The notes: a model not told the origin generated them from the sequence alone. Counted from the first letter of the stretch, positions 20,668 to 29,727 are shown. The stretch: 64,000 nucleotides of DNA from DAIDKA01 sp035503515 (GCA_035503515.1 DATJTJ010000135.1:45208-109207); one strand, 5' to 3'. Translations and numbers: made by a program.

Positions 20668-21462
20668 TCAGGCGATCGACCGTACGACTCCGCCGTCAAC
20701 CCGCAGCGCCGCCCCCGTGGTCGCGGAGGCCTGCGCGCTGCAGGTATACACGATCATGGCCGCGACTTCCTCAGGGGTGGCGAAGCGGCGAAGCAGCGAC
20801 GACGGCCGTGCCGTGGCGAAAAACTCCTTTTCGACGGTGGACGCGTCAACGCCGCGGGACTGCGCAAGCCGGGCGACGAAATCCCCGACGCCCTCGGAGG
20901 CGGTGGGGCCCGGCAGCACGCAGTTGACGGTCACGTCCGTTCCGGCGAGGGTCTCCGCAAGCCCCCGCGCCACGGCGAGCTGCGCCGTCTTGGTCATGCC
21001 GTAGTGGATCATCTCGGCCGGGATCTGCAGTCCGGACTCGCTGGAGACGAAAACCACCCGGCCCCAGTTGCGGGCGCGCATTCCCGGCAGGTACTGGCGC
21101 GACAGCCGCACCCCGCTGAGCACGTTGACCTCGAAGAACCGCAGCCAGTCCTCATCGGTAATCGCGTCGAAAGGTTTCGGCTCGAAGATCCCCAGATTGT
21201 TCACCAGCACATCCACTTCGGGCAGCTGGCGCGCGAGCTGCCCGCAACCGGCCGCCGAGCCCAGATCGAGCGCGATGCCGCGCACCCGCGCGCCGGGCAC
21301 CCAGCCGCGCAACTGGGCAAGTGCCTGATCCAGCCGCGGCTGCGTGCGGCCGTTGATGATCACCTCGGCGCCCTCGGCCGCCAGGCCGCGGGCCACCGCC
21401 AGGCCGATTCCCGCGGTCGAACCGGTGACGAGTGCGCGCTTGTCCTTCAATCCGAGATCCAT
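20668..21462 (-). CDS. Short-chain dehydrogenase/reductase
   Basis: A 264-residue classical SDR. The NAD(P)-binding loop is TGSTAGIG (13-20), NNLG at 88-91 is a variant of NNAG, and the catalytic set is Ser140/141, Tyr154 and Lys158 (YGMTK). The Arg after the first strand region (NGRT at 37-40) suggests NADPH preference. The substrate is unknown. It lies 54 bases from the XRE gene and 16 bases from the EamA gene on the same strand, so it may be read with the EamA/GST genes upstream. Confidence 0.92.
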   Translation of the reverse strand: MDLGLKDKRALVTGSTAGIGLAVARGLAAEGAEVIINGRTQPRLDQALAQLRGWVPGARVRGIALDLGSAAGCGQLARQLPEVDVLVNNLGIFEPKPFDAITDEDWLRFFEVNVLSGVRLSRQYLPGMRARNWGRVVFVSSESGLQIPAEMIHYGMTKTAQLAVARGLAETLAGTDVTVNCVLPGPTASEGVGDFVARLAQSRGVDASTVEKEFFATARPSSLLRRFATPEEVAAMIVYTCSAQASATTGAALRVDGGVVRSIA

Positions 21463-21478
21463 GACCGACTCCGTTCGT

Positions 21479-21904
21479 CTATTTGAGGGTGAGTGCCAGG
21501 ACGCCGGCCGTCACCAGCAAGATGCCCAGCCAGTCCTGTCCGGTGGGCCGCTCGCCCAGGAAGGCAAATGCGAATACCGCGACCAGTACCAGGCTCAGGC
21601 GGTCGATCGGCGCGACCTGCGAGGCCCGGCCAATCTGCAGGGCCCGGAAGTAGCATATCCACGACGCACCGGTGGCCAGCGCCGACAGCACCAGGAACAG
21701 CAGAGTACGCGGTTGGAGCGAGGCGGGATTCGTCCATTTGCGGCGCACCGCCACGATCATCGCCAGCAGCACCAGCACCACGACCGTGCGGATGAAGGTC
21801 GCGAGGTCCGAGTCGATGCCCGCTACGCCGATCCTGGCAAAAATGGTGGTCGCGGCGGCGAACACCGCGGACAGCAGTGCCCAGAAGATCCAGCCCTGCG
21901 TCAT
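21479..21904 (-). CDS. Single-domain EamA/DMT transporter
   Basis: A 141-residue membrane protein with five hydrophobic segments, equal to one EamA repeat; ordinary DMT exporters carry two. The motif GERPTGQDWLGILLVTAGVLAL at the end (cited as 117-138) is the usual EamA closing helix. Such half-size members may work as dimers, as in the EmrE-like branch. The start ATG overlaps the stop of the GST gene by one base (TGATG), so translation is coupled. Cargo unknown. Confidence 0.87.
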   Translation of the reverse strand: MTQGWIFWALLSAVFAAATTIFARIGVAGIDSDLATFIRTVVVLVLLAMIVAVRRKWTNPASLQPRTLLFLVLSALATGASWICYFRALQIGRASQVAPIDRLSLVLVAVFAFAFLGERPTGQDWLGILLVTAGVLALTLK

Positions 21905-22527
21905 CACCGCACGGTCCCGGAGCCATGCGGCGCAGCCTGGAAGGCCGCCGTCGATTCGGCCGCGGCCGAAAAGCGGGAAAGCGCGGGATGGCGCGGCGGC
22001 GGCACCAGTTGCGGCAGCATCTGCTGCGTGAAGTGCCAGGTCACCGCGGTGATGAGGCCACCCTGTGTCATGGCCTCGGCGGCCGCGGCGGGCGGCCGCT
22101 GCGCCAGCATCGCCTCCAGCCCCCCGAAAGCCGCGAGCATCTGGCCCGTGATGCGGGTCACCCACGGTTCGTGCTGCTTTGCCGCGGGCCGCAGATTGCG
22201 CTCGTAGATGATCTGCACGCTCTTCTCGCAGGCCGCGAGCGCCAGGCCGGTGAGCCTCAGGTCCGCCGTGCGCTCCGGGAGGCCTTGCGGCAGCAGCGAG
22301 CGCTGCGCCAGGGCCTGCGCGTACTCCAGGATCAGGTTCGAGTCCATGAGCACCGTCCCGTCATCGCACACCAGCGTGGGCGCCTTGACGACGGGATTGA
22401 TGGCATGGAACTGGTCGAAGGTGCGGAACACCGACAGCGGCTCGTGTTCGAACTTCAGTCCCAGCAGCCTAAGGCCGATGGCGACGCGCCGCACGTACGG
22501 AGAGTCCAGCATGCCGATCAGGCGCAT
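21904..22527 (-). CDS. Glutathione S-transferase family protein
   Basis: A 207-residue GST. The N-terminal thioredoxin-like domain shows LIGMLDSPYVRRV (the Ser of DSP is the likely catalytic residue), a cis-Pro block KAPTLVCDDG and DSNLILEY, which binds the gamma-glutamyl group of GSH. An all-helical C-terminal domain follows. Length is standard. It overlaps the EamA gene by one base and follows the DUF3014 gene by 11 bases. Substrate unknown. Confidence 0.9.
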   Translation of the reverse strand: MRLIGMLDSPYVRRVAIGLRLLGLKFEHEPLSVFRTFDQFHAINPVVKAPTLVCDDGTVLMDSNLILEYAQALAQRSLLPQGLPERTADLRLTGLALAACEKSVQIIYERNLRPAAKQHEPWVTRITGQMLAAFGGLEAMLAQRPPAAAAEAMTQGGLITAVTWHFTQQMLPQLVPPPRHPALSRFSAAAESTAAFQAAPHGSGTVR

Positions 22528-22538
22528 GGTCAGCTTCT

Positions 22539-23372
22539 TCAGGGATGCGGTCGTTGGTGGGCGAGCAGCTGTGCCTTCAGTTCCCGCAGCCGCGCCTTGA
22601 TCAGCGTCTCGTTCGCCGGCCCCATCCGGATCAGCGTCTTCTGACCGGGCGACAGCGCCTCCAGGGCGGGATCCGCGTACAGGTACATGACATTGGGCTG
22701 CGTGAGCGCGATCGGGCCGTTCACGTCCGGGGTCTGCAGCAGATGATCGATGAGCGCGATCAGGTGGTCGTTGAAGTAGGCGTTCTGGTAGCCGAGGTCG
22801 TCGAAGGCGCTCTGGAACAGCGGATAGAAGTGGTAGTACAGGGCGACCGTCTTTTCGATGTCCACCGACTTCACCACGTCCATGAACGGCTGGTAGCGGG
22901 CGTAGTTCTGCGGGCTGATGGTGAGCTGGTTGCCGTTGCTCGTGGTCAGGAACTCACCGCCGGTGGGCTTGAGCGGGCGCTGGTCCACCGCAACCTTCTT
23001 CTTGGACAGGTTGTCGGCCGTCACCACGATGTGGCGGATGATGTTCTCGGGTACCAGGAGCTTGTCGAGCGACTGCGCGCCCGGCACCCCGTTCAGGGCG
23101 TCGCGGAAGGCCTGGTCGCTCTGGTCCAGCGCCGGTGCCGGCGCACTTTCCGGCCCGCTGCCCACCGGCACGGGGTGCTCGATCGTCGGGGCGCCCGGCA
23201 CGACGGTCGGGGCGCTTTCGGGCTGGATCTGCGTGACCGGCGCGGAAGTGGTGGTGGTCGCGGCGCCCTTGTCCCGATGTGCATACAGGTACAGCGCGAT
23301 GCCGATCATGACCACTGCCGCGGCGGCGCCCCAGATGATTGGCTTGTCCGAGGTCATCGCCATTTTGGACAT
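22539..23372 (-). CDS. DUF3014 membrane-anchored protein
   Basis: A 277-residue protein. A short cytoplasmic start, one membrane helix (about 12-29) and a Pro/Ala/Thr-rich linker (35-80) lead into an extracytoplasmic DUF3014 domain (about 90-260; blocks PENIIRHIVVTADNL and YYHFYPLFQSAFDDLGY). Function is unknown for the family. The GST gene starts 11 bases after it and the flavoprotein reductase gene stops 21 bases before it, so it lies in the middle of a five- or six-gene reverse run that begins with the Cfa-like gene. Confidence 0.85.
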   Translation of the reverse strand: MSKMAMTSDKPIIWGAAAAVVMIGIALYLYAHRDKGAATTTTSAPVTQIQPESAPTVVPGAPTIEHPVPVGSGPESAPAPALDQSDQAFRDALNGVPGAQSLDKLLVPENIIRHIVVTADNLSKKKVAVDQRPLKPTGGEFLTTSNGNQLTISPQNYARYQPFMDVVKSVDIEKTVALYYHFYPLFQSAFDDLGYQNAYFNDHLIALIDHLLQTPDVNGPIALTQPNVMYLYADPALEALSPGQKTLIRMGPANETLIKARLRELKAQLLAHQRPHP

Positions 23373-23393
23373 CCGCGGGCGGAAAGGTTCAGC

Positions 23394-24395
23394 CTATCCG
23401 GCTGCCGCTGCCGGCGCACCGACGCCCCGGGTGAAAGCCCAGTCGAGCAGCCGGCTGGCGACGCCGCCGCCGAGGCTCGCGCCGGTCACATCGTGCAGCG
23501 AGTACGGCACCCCTTTGAGGATGGCCTCGGCCGCGCGGTGACCGCTGCGGATGGCCGGGCCGATGCCTTCGCACATGTCCCGGGTCGCAAGGCCGGCGGC
23601 ATCTCCGGTGATGAACGCATTGCCGATGCGCACCACCTGCACATTGCCGCGCAGGTAGTAGCTGTAGCCCACCGGATCGTAGCTCGCGCCCCGGGCGAGC
23701 CTGCGATCGAGCTTGGCGATCAGGTGATTCCAGTGCGCCCGGATGTCGGTGCCGCTGCGCTTGATGCGATCGGCCATGCCGCCGATGCCGACGTTCAGGT
23801 AACCGTTGGCCTTGGGCACGTACCAGGAGTAGCCCGGCATGCCCTGATCGAAGAACCACAGGTGGCAGTCCGGATCGCGCCAGTCGTAGGGAATCTCGTG
23901 CTCGAGGGTCACCGTCTGCAGCTCCGTCGCCCGCGGATTGGCCTCCCGGAACAGCGTCCGGTAGACGGGGCAGCGCGTGCCGCCGGCACCGATCAGGTAG
24001 TCGCAGTGGTACTCGCCGTCGACGCGGTAGCCGCCGGCCGGATCGGCCTCGATGTGCCGTACCGTGTGCTGAATGCTGCGCACGCCGGAGCGCTCCAGCA
24101 GCCACTGGTCGAACTCAAAGCGGCGGATGGAGTGCTGCACGCAGCGCACCGGCAGGTGCAGGCCGCGCAGGTACAGATGCATGCGCTTGAAGGTCAGGAA
24201 GCGGTGCGGATAGGCGGCGATGTCCATGTCCAGATCCCGCACCACCTCGGGCGTGATCCAGCCGGCGCACAGTTTCAGGCGCGGGAAGACTTCCTTGTCC
24301 AGGATGAGTACGTCGGCTCCGCCCTCGCGAAGCTTGCGTGCGGCCGAGGAGCCGGCCGGCCCCCCACCGATGATGAGTACGTCGCTGTGGATCAC
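23394..24395 (-). CDS. FAD-dependent oxidoreductase, geranylgeranyl-reductase-like
   Basis: A 333-residue flavoprotein. The FAD-binding GGGPAGSSAARKL (10-22) is followed by LDKEVFPRLKLCAGW, the Cys-Gly/Ala-Gly block typical of the geranylgeranyl reductase/digeranylglycerophospholipid reductase branch, and the second FAD motif FITGDAAGL. These enzymes reduce or oxidise lipid-chain double bonds. It starts 16 bases after the stop of the Cfa-like methyltransferase gene, so both are probably made together. Joint action on unsaturated lipid chains is inference. Confidence 0.85.
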   Translation of the reverse strand: MIHSDVLIIGGGPAGSSAARKLREGGADVLILDKEVFPRLKLCAGWITPEVVRDLDMDIAAYPHRFLTFKRMHLYLRGLHLPVRCVQHSIRRFEFDQWLLERSGVRSIQHTVRHIEADPAGGYRVDGEYHCDYLIGAGGTRCPVYRTLFREANPRATELQTVTLEHEIPYDWRDPDCHLWFFDQGMPGYSWYVPKANGYLNVGIGGMADRIKRSGTDIRAHWNHLIAKLDRRLARGASYDPVGYSYYLRGNVQVVRIGNAFITGDAAGLATRDMCEGIGPAIRSGHRAAEAILKGVPYSLHDVTGASLGGGVASRLLDWAFTRGVGAPAAAAG

Positions 24396-24411
24396 GGACC
24401 GGCGCTGCCCA

Positions 24412-25719
24412 TCAGGTCTGGTACAGGTGATCGCGGGTGAGCGGCACGTCGTTGTTCTCCGCGGTCGCGAACAGCACCTGGAACAGCTGCAGGGTGCCGG
24501 TCGTGAACGCCGCGACCGAGCCCGCCAGGTACAGCCGCCACATGCGCACGAACTTCTCGTCGAACATGCCGCGCACGCGCTCCACGTTGTTCTCGAACAG
24601 GCCGAGCCAGTGCGACAGGGTGCGTGCGTAGTGCAGCCGCAGGTTCTCCACGTCCAGCACCGACAGATCCCAGGGCTCGAAGATCTCGGTCATCTGGCTC
24701 AGGGCCGGCGGGTAGGCCCCCGGGAAGATCCGCTTCTCGATCCACGGTTGCAGTTCGGCCGGGAAGTTGCGGCCGATGCTGTGGATCAGGCCGCGGCCGT
24801 TCGCACCGAGCACATCGTGCGCGACCTTGCCCAGCTGCCGATAGTGTTCGACCCCGACATGCTCGAGCATGCCCACCGAGACGAAGGCGTCGAACTGGCC
24901 CGAGATGTTCCGGTAGTCATCCTCGACGTACTCGATCTGCGAGTCGAGCCCCTGCGATTTCGCATAATCGCGGGCGAAGGCCACCTGTTCCTTCGAAATG
25001 TTGAAGGCGCGGACCTTCACGCCGTAATGACGCGCCATGTGCACGGCGAGCCGCCCCCAGCCGAAACCAGCCTCGACGACCCGCTCGCCCGGGCGCAGCC
25101 GGAGCTTGCGGCAGACGTGGTGCATCTTGGCATCCTGGGCTTCATCCAGGGTCGTCTGCGCCGTCGGGTAATAGGCGCAGGTATAGGCCATGGTCCGGCC
25201 CAGCCATAGGGAATAGAAATCGTTGCCGATGTCGTAGTGGTGATGGATGTTGTCCCGGGAGCCGGCCAGGGTATTGACCCGGCGGGGGCGGTTCAGGAAC
25301 CGTCCGAACAGCTCCGTGACGGCCGATTTGTGCTTTTCGGCGCGATTGGAACCCCGGTAGACCTCTTCCATGAAGCGGACCATGTCGCCCTCGATCTCGA
25401 CCCGGCCCTCGCTGTAGGCATCGCCGAACCTGACGCCCGGATCGCGCACCACGTCCCACAGCACGGAGGGCTCGCGGACGATGATGCGGGCAACCGGGAC
25501 GCGGCCCTCCGGCACGATGATCTCGCCATTCCAGAGCTGGAACTCGAAAGGCGGATTTCCGAACATTTTCAATAGCTTGGCGACACTCCGACCGGCGGTC
25601 GAGGTGACGGCTCCGGGCTTCGGCGCCTCCATCCTGGCGGCCGGCATGCCGGTCGCGGGGGCCGGCGCGGCCGCGGCGCGATCAGGCGATGACGACAGGC
25701 TTTCCTTCACCGCGTTCAC
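24412..25719 (-). CDS. cfa: Cyclopropane-fatty-acyl-phospholipid synthase-like methyltransferase
   Basis: SAM-dependent enzyme that adds a methylene across a cis double bond in phospholipid acyl chains. The glycine motif reads VEAGFGWGRLA (usually G-C-G-W-G). Residues matching the bicarbonate site of E. coli Cfa are present in their blocks: Cys in YTCAYY, Glu in GMLEHVG, His and Ile in IHSIG, and Tyr in LRLHYARTL. AAGGAG lies 5 bases before a GTG at 25719, which I take as start; a GTG two codons earlier leaves no room for that site. The N-terminal 30 residues are low complexity. First gene of a reverse run. Confidence 0.92.
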   Translation of the reverse strand: MNAVKESLSSSPDRAAAAPAPATGMPAARMEAPKPGAVTSTAGRSVAKLLKMFGNPPFEFQLWNGEIIVPEGRVPVARIIVREPSVLWDVVRDPGVRFGDAYSEGRVEIEGDMVRFMEEVYRGSNRAEKHKSAVTELFGRFLNRPRRVNTLAGSRDNIHHHYDIGNDFYSLWLGRTMAYTCAYYPTAQTTLDEAQDAKMHHVCRKLRLRPGERVVEAGFGWGRLAVHMARHYGVKVRAFNISKEQVAFARDYAKSQGLDSQIEYVEDDYRNISGQFDAFVSVGMLEHVGVEHYRQLGKVAHDVLGANGRGLIHSIGRNFPAELQPWIEKRIFPGAYPPALSQMTEIFEPWDLSVLDVENLRLHYARTLSHWLGLFENNVERVRGMFDEKFVRMWRLYLAGSVAAFTTGTLQLFQVLFATAENNDVPLTRDHLYQT

Positions 25720-25863
25720 TCCCACTCCTTATCAACTGTGGCGGTTCGACCGCTCTTACCCCCTGATGCTACACGGGAGCGGAAGGTCCATCCACGTCTC
25801 ATAATTTCCTACAGGGCTTGAATATCATGGCGCTACGTAAGTCGATGCAAAGGTGCCATCGTT

Positions 25864-26298
25864 ATGCACCGCATCGTTGCTTCGCGGGAACACCCGACCA
25901 TGAGCCACTCAGGACGCCGATCGTTCAGCCCCCCAAGTTGTAGCGACACCACAGCCGCCCATCCCGCCGCCTGGGCCGTCGCCCTGAGCCGCACCCTCTG
26001 GCCCTTCTGGCTGTTCAAGGATCCCAATCAGGGTGACCTGTTCGCCCGCGCCGCGGCAGCCGCCCACAACCGCCGCATGAGCCATGTCCTGCCGCGCTAC
26101 CTGCGCCGGTGGCTGCTGGTGTGTGCCGTGGCAAGCCTGTCCATCTGCGCGAACGACGCCCTGGCCACCGACGTGGGTCACCGGCTGGATGTATTCGTGC
26201 TGATGGCCGCCGGCTCCGGCCTGGTCTGTGCGTACGCCCTGTGCGTGGTGCTGGTGATCGGGTACGCCTGGTGCTACCTGCGCCTGGCGAAGCGCTGA
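25864..26298 (+). CDS. Small membrane protein of unknown function
   Basis: A 144-codon frame between cfa and marR. The product has a hydrophobic segment at about 80-102 (after YLRRW) and a second at about 108-138, giving a predicted two-helix inner-membrane protein with a soluble N-terminus of about 75 residues. I recognise no family. AAGGTG lies 9 bases before the ATG at 25864; a second ATG 12 codons later has no better signal. The 138-base gap to cfa (25726-25863) shows no other gene and should contain the divergent promoters. Confidence 0.55.
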   Translation: MHRIVASREHPTMSHSGRRSFSPPSCSDTTAAHPAAWAVALSRTLWPFWLFKDPNQGDLFARAAAAAHNRRMSHVLPRYLRRWLLVCAVASLSICANDALATDVGHRLDVFVLMAAGSGLVCAYALCVVLVIGYAWCYLRLAKR

Positions 26299-26302
26299 TC
26301 CG

Positions 26303-26872
26303 TCAGTCCTCGGCTTCCAGTTCCTGGGTGCCGATCGCGCTGAACAGCTTGCTGAGCACGCTGTACAGCGTGCGCCGCTCGTCGCGCGTCAGCTTCTGCA
26401 GCAGCCGCGCCTGGTTGCGTTGGGCCACCGGCAGCACCGCCTTGTAGAGCGATCGGCCCTTCGGCGCCACCGTCAGGATCACGGGAACCGCCGCGGTATC
26501 ACCGGCCTTGCGGGTTCCCGGCGTCGGGGACTTGGTGGCGATGTACCCGCGCTTGATCATGCCGTGCAGCGTGCGGCTGGCCTGGCCCTTGTCCATGCTG
26601 CTGTTGGCGACGAGTTCCGAGAAGCGCACCGGCTGGAAGCGGGTGGTCATCGCCAGCAGCCGCCACTCCGGCACGCTCAGCCCGAAGTCGGCGAGATACC
26701 GCCGCGTGACGTTGGACTTGGCGGCATTGGCCAGCCGGATCAGCTGGAAGGTGAGGAAGTGACCGATGTGCAGGTGACTGCCGGCACCGATATCGGTCCA
26801 TGGGTCCGCTGCCGGCCTGCGGGCCGGGGTCTTTGCTGATCTTGGTTTGCGCGCCTTGGTTTTGGCAGCCAC
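26303..26872 (-). CDS. MarR-family winged-helix regulator
   Basis: A 189-residue transcription factor. After a Lys/Arg/Pro-rich N-terminal tail of about 25 residues comes the MarR fold: LSVPEWRLLAMT, then the recognition helix region SMDKGQASRTLHGMIKRGYI and the wing with TVAPKGRSLY. Dimer helices flank the core. It stops 5 bases from the end of the small membrane protein gene (convergent). The target operator and ligand are not visible; the 135-base region upstream (26873-27007) contains no gene. Confidence 0.92.
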   Translation of the reverse strand: MAAKTKARKPRSAKTPARRPAADPWTDIGAGSHLHIGHFLTFQLIRLANAAKSNVTRRYLADFGLSVPEWRLLAMTTRFQPVRFSELVANSSMDKGQASRTLHGMIKRGYIATKSPTPGTRKAGDTAAVPVILTVAPKGRSLYKAVLPVAQRNQARLLQKLTRDERRTLYSVLSKLFSAIGTQELEAED

Positions 26873-27007
26873 TGACTGAACTCCCGTGATTCATGATGCC
26901 GCGCGGGCTTTGCGATGCACCGCGGGCCATTGAGATTCGTGTGAACGGCGAAGGTTCAATGACCGCCGCTCGCGGATGGGCCCTGAGGCCGGGCATTTTA
27001 CTGGAAA

Positions 27008-27628
27008 TCAATCGAAAGAGGCGGGCAGCTGCGGATTGCGGTGGTGTTCGAACATTACTTTCAGCTGGGCCGCCGCGATACGGCCGCGCGACAGAGGTGG
27101 CAGATCGCTCTCGGGAAAAAAGCCCGCGGCGCTGGTTTCGATGCTCGGCCTGGCCTCCCCGCCCAGCAGCTCGCATAGGAAGAACGCCTTCCATATGTGA
27201 TATCCGAACGGCGGATGGGCGTGGCGGTTGCGGTCGAACAGTGCCACCAGCCTCGAGGCCCGCACCGTGAATCCCGATTCCTCGAGCACCTCGCGCTCGA
27301 CCGCGCCACTGGGCGTGTCGCCCACGTCCGCGAAGCCGCCCGGCAGCGTCCACAGGCCATCCGAACGCTCCTGCACCATCAGGATGCAGTCGTCGCGGAA
27401 CACCGCGGCACGCACGTCCATTTTCGGCGTCGCATAGCCCGCCTCGCGCAGGAATACCTCCGTGACCGCCTGCGCGTCGGCGCCGCTGCCGGCGGCCATG
27501 ATTTCCGCGGCGATTTTCCGCACCAGATCATAACGTTGGCGATCGAACTCATTGTTGGCATAGGTGTCGCCCGTCTGCGCGACCGCCTGCAACTGCTGCG
27601 CCCAGTGCAACCAGCGAAGATCCTGCAT
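27008..27628 (-). CDS. NUDIX hydrolase with NUDIX_N domain
   Basis: Hydrolase of nucleoside-diphosphate-linked compounds. The start chosen here gives MQDLRWLHWAQQLQAVAQTG, the usual opening of the N-terminal NUDIX_N helical domain. The Nudix box is GFADVGD-x7-REVLEESGF, with Asp where the first Glu is normal; REVLEE is intact. ADP-ribose or related dinucleotides are likely substrates for this branch. A GTG 13 codons earlier (27667) has a GAGGG upstream and is an alternative start. Either way it lies back to back with the rhomboid gene, at most 54 bases apart. Confidence 0.88.
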   Translation of the reverse strand: MQDLRWLHWAQQLQAVAQTGDTYANNEFDRQRYDLVRKIAAEIMAAGSGADAQAVTEVFLREAGYATPKMDVRAAVFRDDCILMVQERSDGLWTLPGGFADVGDTPSGAVEREVLEESGFTVRASRLVALFDRNRHAHPPFGYHIWKAFFLCELLGGEARPSIETSAAGFFPESDLPPLSRGRIAAAQLKVMFEHHRNPQLPASFD

Positions 27629-27682
27629 TTGCCGGCATTGAAGCATTGAAGCGGGGTCCTGCGCCACAATAGACCCTCACTG

Positions 27683-28561
27683 ATGTTCGCCGAAGCCATC
27701 GAGGTCTACCGCTGCGCCGACCGCGCGCCCTGTGAGGAGCGCGCCTTCGTGCTCACCGCCGTGGGCGTGCCCTATGAAATGGTGGAATCACCGCAGGGCT
27801 TCTCGCTGTGGGTGGAACCGGCGAACGCGGCGGTGGCCGGCGATCACCTGTTGCATTACCAACGGGAAAGACGCCGTCCGCCGCCACCGGCGCCGGTCGT
27901 CGACCTGCCGCTGTACGCGCACGCCTGGCTCGGCAGCACGGTGTATGCGCTGGTGCTGCTGGGCATCGCCGGCGCCATCAGCCAGGGAATCGGCCGGCTC
28001 GATGCCTTCAGCGCCGGCGAACTCAATGCCGCCCTGGTTCGCCAGGGTCAGTGGTGGCGGGCGTGGACCGCGTTGACGCTGCATCTGGATGCGGCCCACA
28101 TCACCGCCAACCTGCTCGCGGGCGCCTGGTTCGGGTACCTCGCCGGACGACTGCTCGGCCCCGGTACGGCGTGGGCGCTGGTCGTGCTCGGGGCCGGCGT
28201 CGCGAACCTGCTCGAAGCGCTCGGCGCCGCCGCCGATCACACCTCGGTGGGCGCATCGACCGCGGTCTTCACCGCCCTGGGACTGCTCGCGGCCTATTCC
28301 TGGCGGGAGCGTCACATGATGCAGTTGCGCCCCGCCCGCCGCTATGGACCGCTGTTCGCAGGCGTGGTGCTGCTGGGCTGGCTGGGGACCTCCGGAGAAC
28401 ACACCGACGTGATGGCCCATCTGCTGGGCTTCGGCGTCGGCGGCGTGCTCGGCGCGCTCATCGCCCTGCCCCGGCTGCAGCGACTGTGGCGGCGACTGCC
28501 TCAGTGGGCCGGCGGTGCGGTGGCGCTGGGCACCATCGCCCTTGCCTGGCTGTGCGCGTAG
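27683..28561 (+). CDS. Rhomboid-type intramembrane serine protease with N-terminal accessory domain
   Basis: Membrane protease that cuts substrates within the bilayer. The catalytic dyad is Ser192 in VGASTAVF and His246 in DVMAHLLGF; Asn143 in HITANLLAG is the oxyanion helper. Six membrane segments lie between 85 and 290. The first about 60 residues are soluble and resemble DUF2007-type small domains (VYRCADRAPCEERAF, then GFSLWVEP). The last 61 bases overlap the end of the convergent lipoprotein gene. Substrates unknown. Confidence 0.9.
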   Translation: MFAEAIEVYRCADRAPCEERAFVLTAVGVPYEMVESPQGFSLWVEPANAAVAGDHLLHYQRERRRPPPPAPVVDLPLYAHAWLGSTVYALVLLGIAGAISQGIGRLDAFSAGELNAALVRQGQWWRAWTALTLHLDAAHITANLLAGAWFGYLAGRLLGPGTAWALVVLGAGVANLLEALGAAADHTSVGASTAVFTALGLLAAYSWRERHMMQLRPARRYGPLFAGVVLLGWLGTSGEHTDVMAHLLGFGVGGVLGALIALPRLQRLWRRLPQWAGGAVALGTIALAWLCA

Positions 28562-29727
28562 CCGACCAGCTCCACGTAGCCCTGGGCGGTGACGGGCCGG
28601 TCGCCGCGTCGTCCCGCCGCCTCCACGGCGCCTTCCCAGTAACGCGGCTGGGTCGGCAGTTCCTGGTCGGCCAGTTGCGGCGTGAGCTGCAGTTGCAGGG
28701 CCAGTGAGTGTACGGTGAGCCGCCACTGCGCCGGGTACTCGCCGCCGCGGGGACTGCGCCAATGGCGCAGCACCTGGATGTCCACGTCGTCGTCGCCGAG
28801 CGCCGTGACGTGGCCCGAGGCATCGACGAAGGTGCCCGCACTGTGCGCATCGCGACGCCCGTCGTCATCGCGCAGCGCGTAGAACATGAGGGTGCTGCCA
28901 TCGCCCAGTTGCAGCGCGAACCAGTCCCAGCCCTGCTGCCGCCTGCCCAGCGACCCACTGCCCCACTCGCGGTCCAGCCATGCCAGTCCCGATACCGGCA
29001 CCGTCGCGGTCCCGCGGCGCAGCCGGCCCGAGACCTGCAGGCGCGGCATGGAGTAATAGTAGCTGGCCGCCCCGGGTGCATCGGCCTTGCGGCTCAGACC
29101 CGCATCGCCGTTGAGCACCGGGGGGCCCGCCATGCGCAGCTGCAGCTGCAGACCATAGTCCTCATCCGCCGCCGACAGCAGCCAGTCCGTCGGTACGGAG
29201 GCCTGCACCAGCGACCAGTCGGCCACGTGGACCGCGAAGGGCTGCGCCTGTGCGCTTCCCAGTCCCAGGGCATCCCGGGAGTAGCGGGCGGCGCTGAAGA
29301 AGTGCCGCGCACCGACATCGGTGATCGCGAAATGCGCCGCGTACAACTGCCGCGCCCGCCAGGCGGACCCGCCCGGCGCGGCATCCGCGGCCGCGGGCGC
29401 CACGAGGCCGAGCCTGAAGAACGTCAGCTCGAAACCGAAGGTCTGTCCGTCCGCCGCGCGCAGGTGGCCCGTCAGGTACCACCACTCGTGGCGGTACGCC
29501 GGGTGCGGTCCGTGGTCCTGCGGAAATCCGAACCGTCGCGGCGTGTCCGCGACGGCGAACCCCGGCACGTCCGATTCGCGCAGTACGCTCAGGCGGTCGC
29601 CGACGATGCCGGCCGTCACCCCCTCCGCGCCGGCATCGGCTGCGGCCGGGGGCGCAGTGCGATCACAGGCGGCGAGTCCGGCGCCTGCGGCCAGCAGCAG
29701 CAGCAGCAGCGGCAGGATGCGGTGCAT
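28501..29727 (-). CDS. AttH-like lipocalin-domain lipoprotein (COG5621, carotenoid 1,2-hydratase-like)
   Basis: A 408-residue secreted lipoprotein: hydrophobic leader with the lipobox LAAC at about 17-20, then a two-part lipocalin-like fold. Family blocks are FGFPQDHGPHPAYRHEWWYLTGHL, cited as about 66-89, and SGLAWLDREWGSGSLG with GWDWFALQL. Homologues are called predicted secreted hydrolase or AttH. Its ATG directly follows the permease stop (TGA-ATG), so it is the third gene of an ATPase-permease-lipoprotein operon of the AttEFGH type. Its 3' end overlaps the rhomboid gene by 61 bases. Ligand or substrate unknown. Confidence 0.85.
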   Translation of the reverse strand: MHRILPLLLLLLAAGAGLAACDRTAPPAAADAGAEGVTAGIVGDRLSVLRESDVPGFAVADTPRRFGFPQDHGPHPAYRHEWWYLTGHLRAADGQTFGFELTFFRLGLVAPAAADAAPGGSAWRARQLYAAHFAITDVGARHFFSAARYSRDALGLGSAQAQPFAVHVADWSLVQASVPTDWLLSAADEDYGLQLQLRMAGPPVLNGDAGLSRKADAPGAASYYYSMPRLQVSGRLRRGTATVPVSGLAWLDREWGSGSLGRRQQGWDWFALQLGDGSTLMFYALRDDDGRRDAHSAGTFVDASGHVTALGDDDVDIQVLRHWRSPRGGEYPAQWRLTVHSLALQLQLTPQLADQELPTQPRYWEGAVEAAGRRGDRPVTAQGYVELVGYAHSQARAMVPSATAPPAH

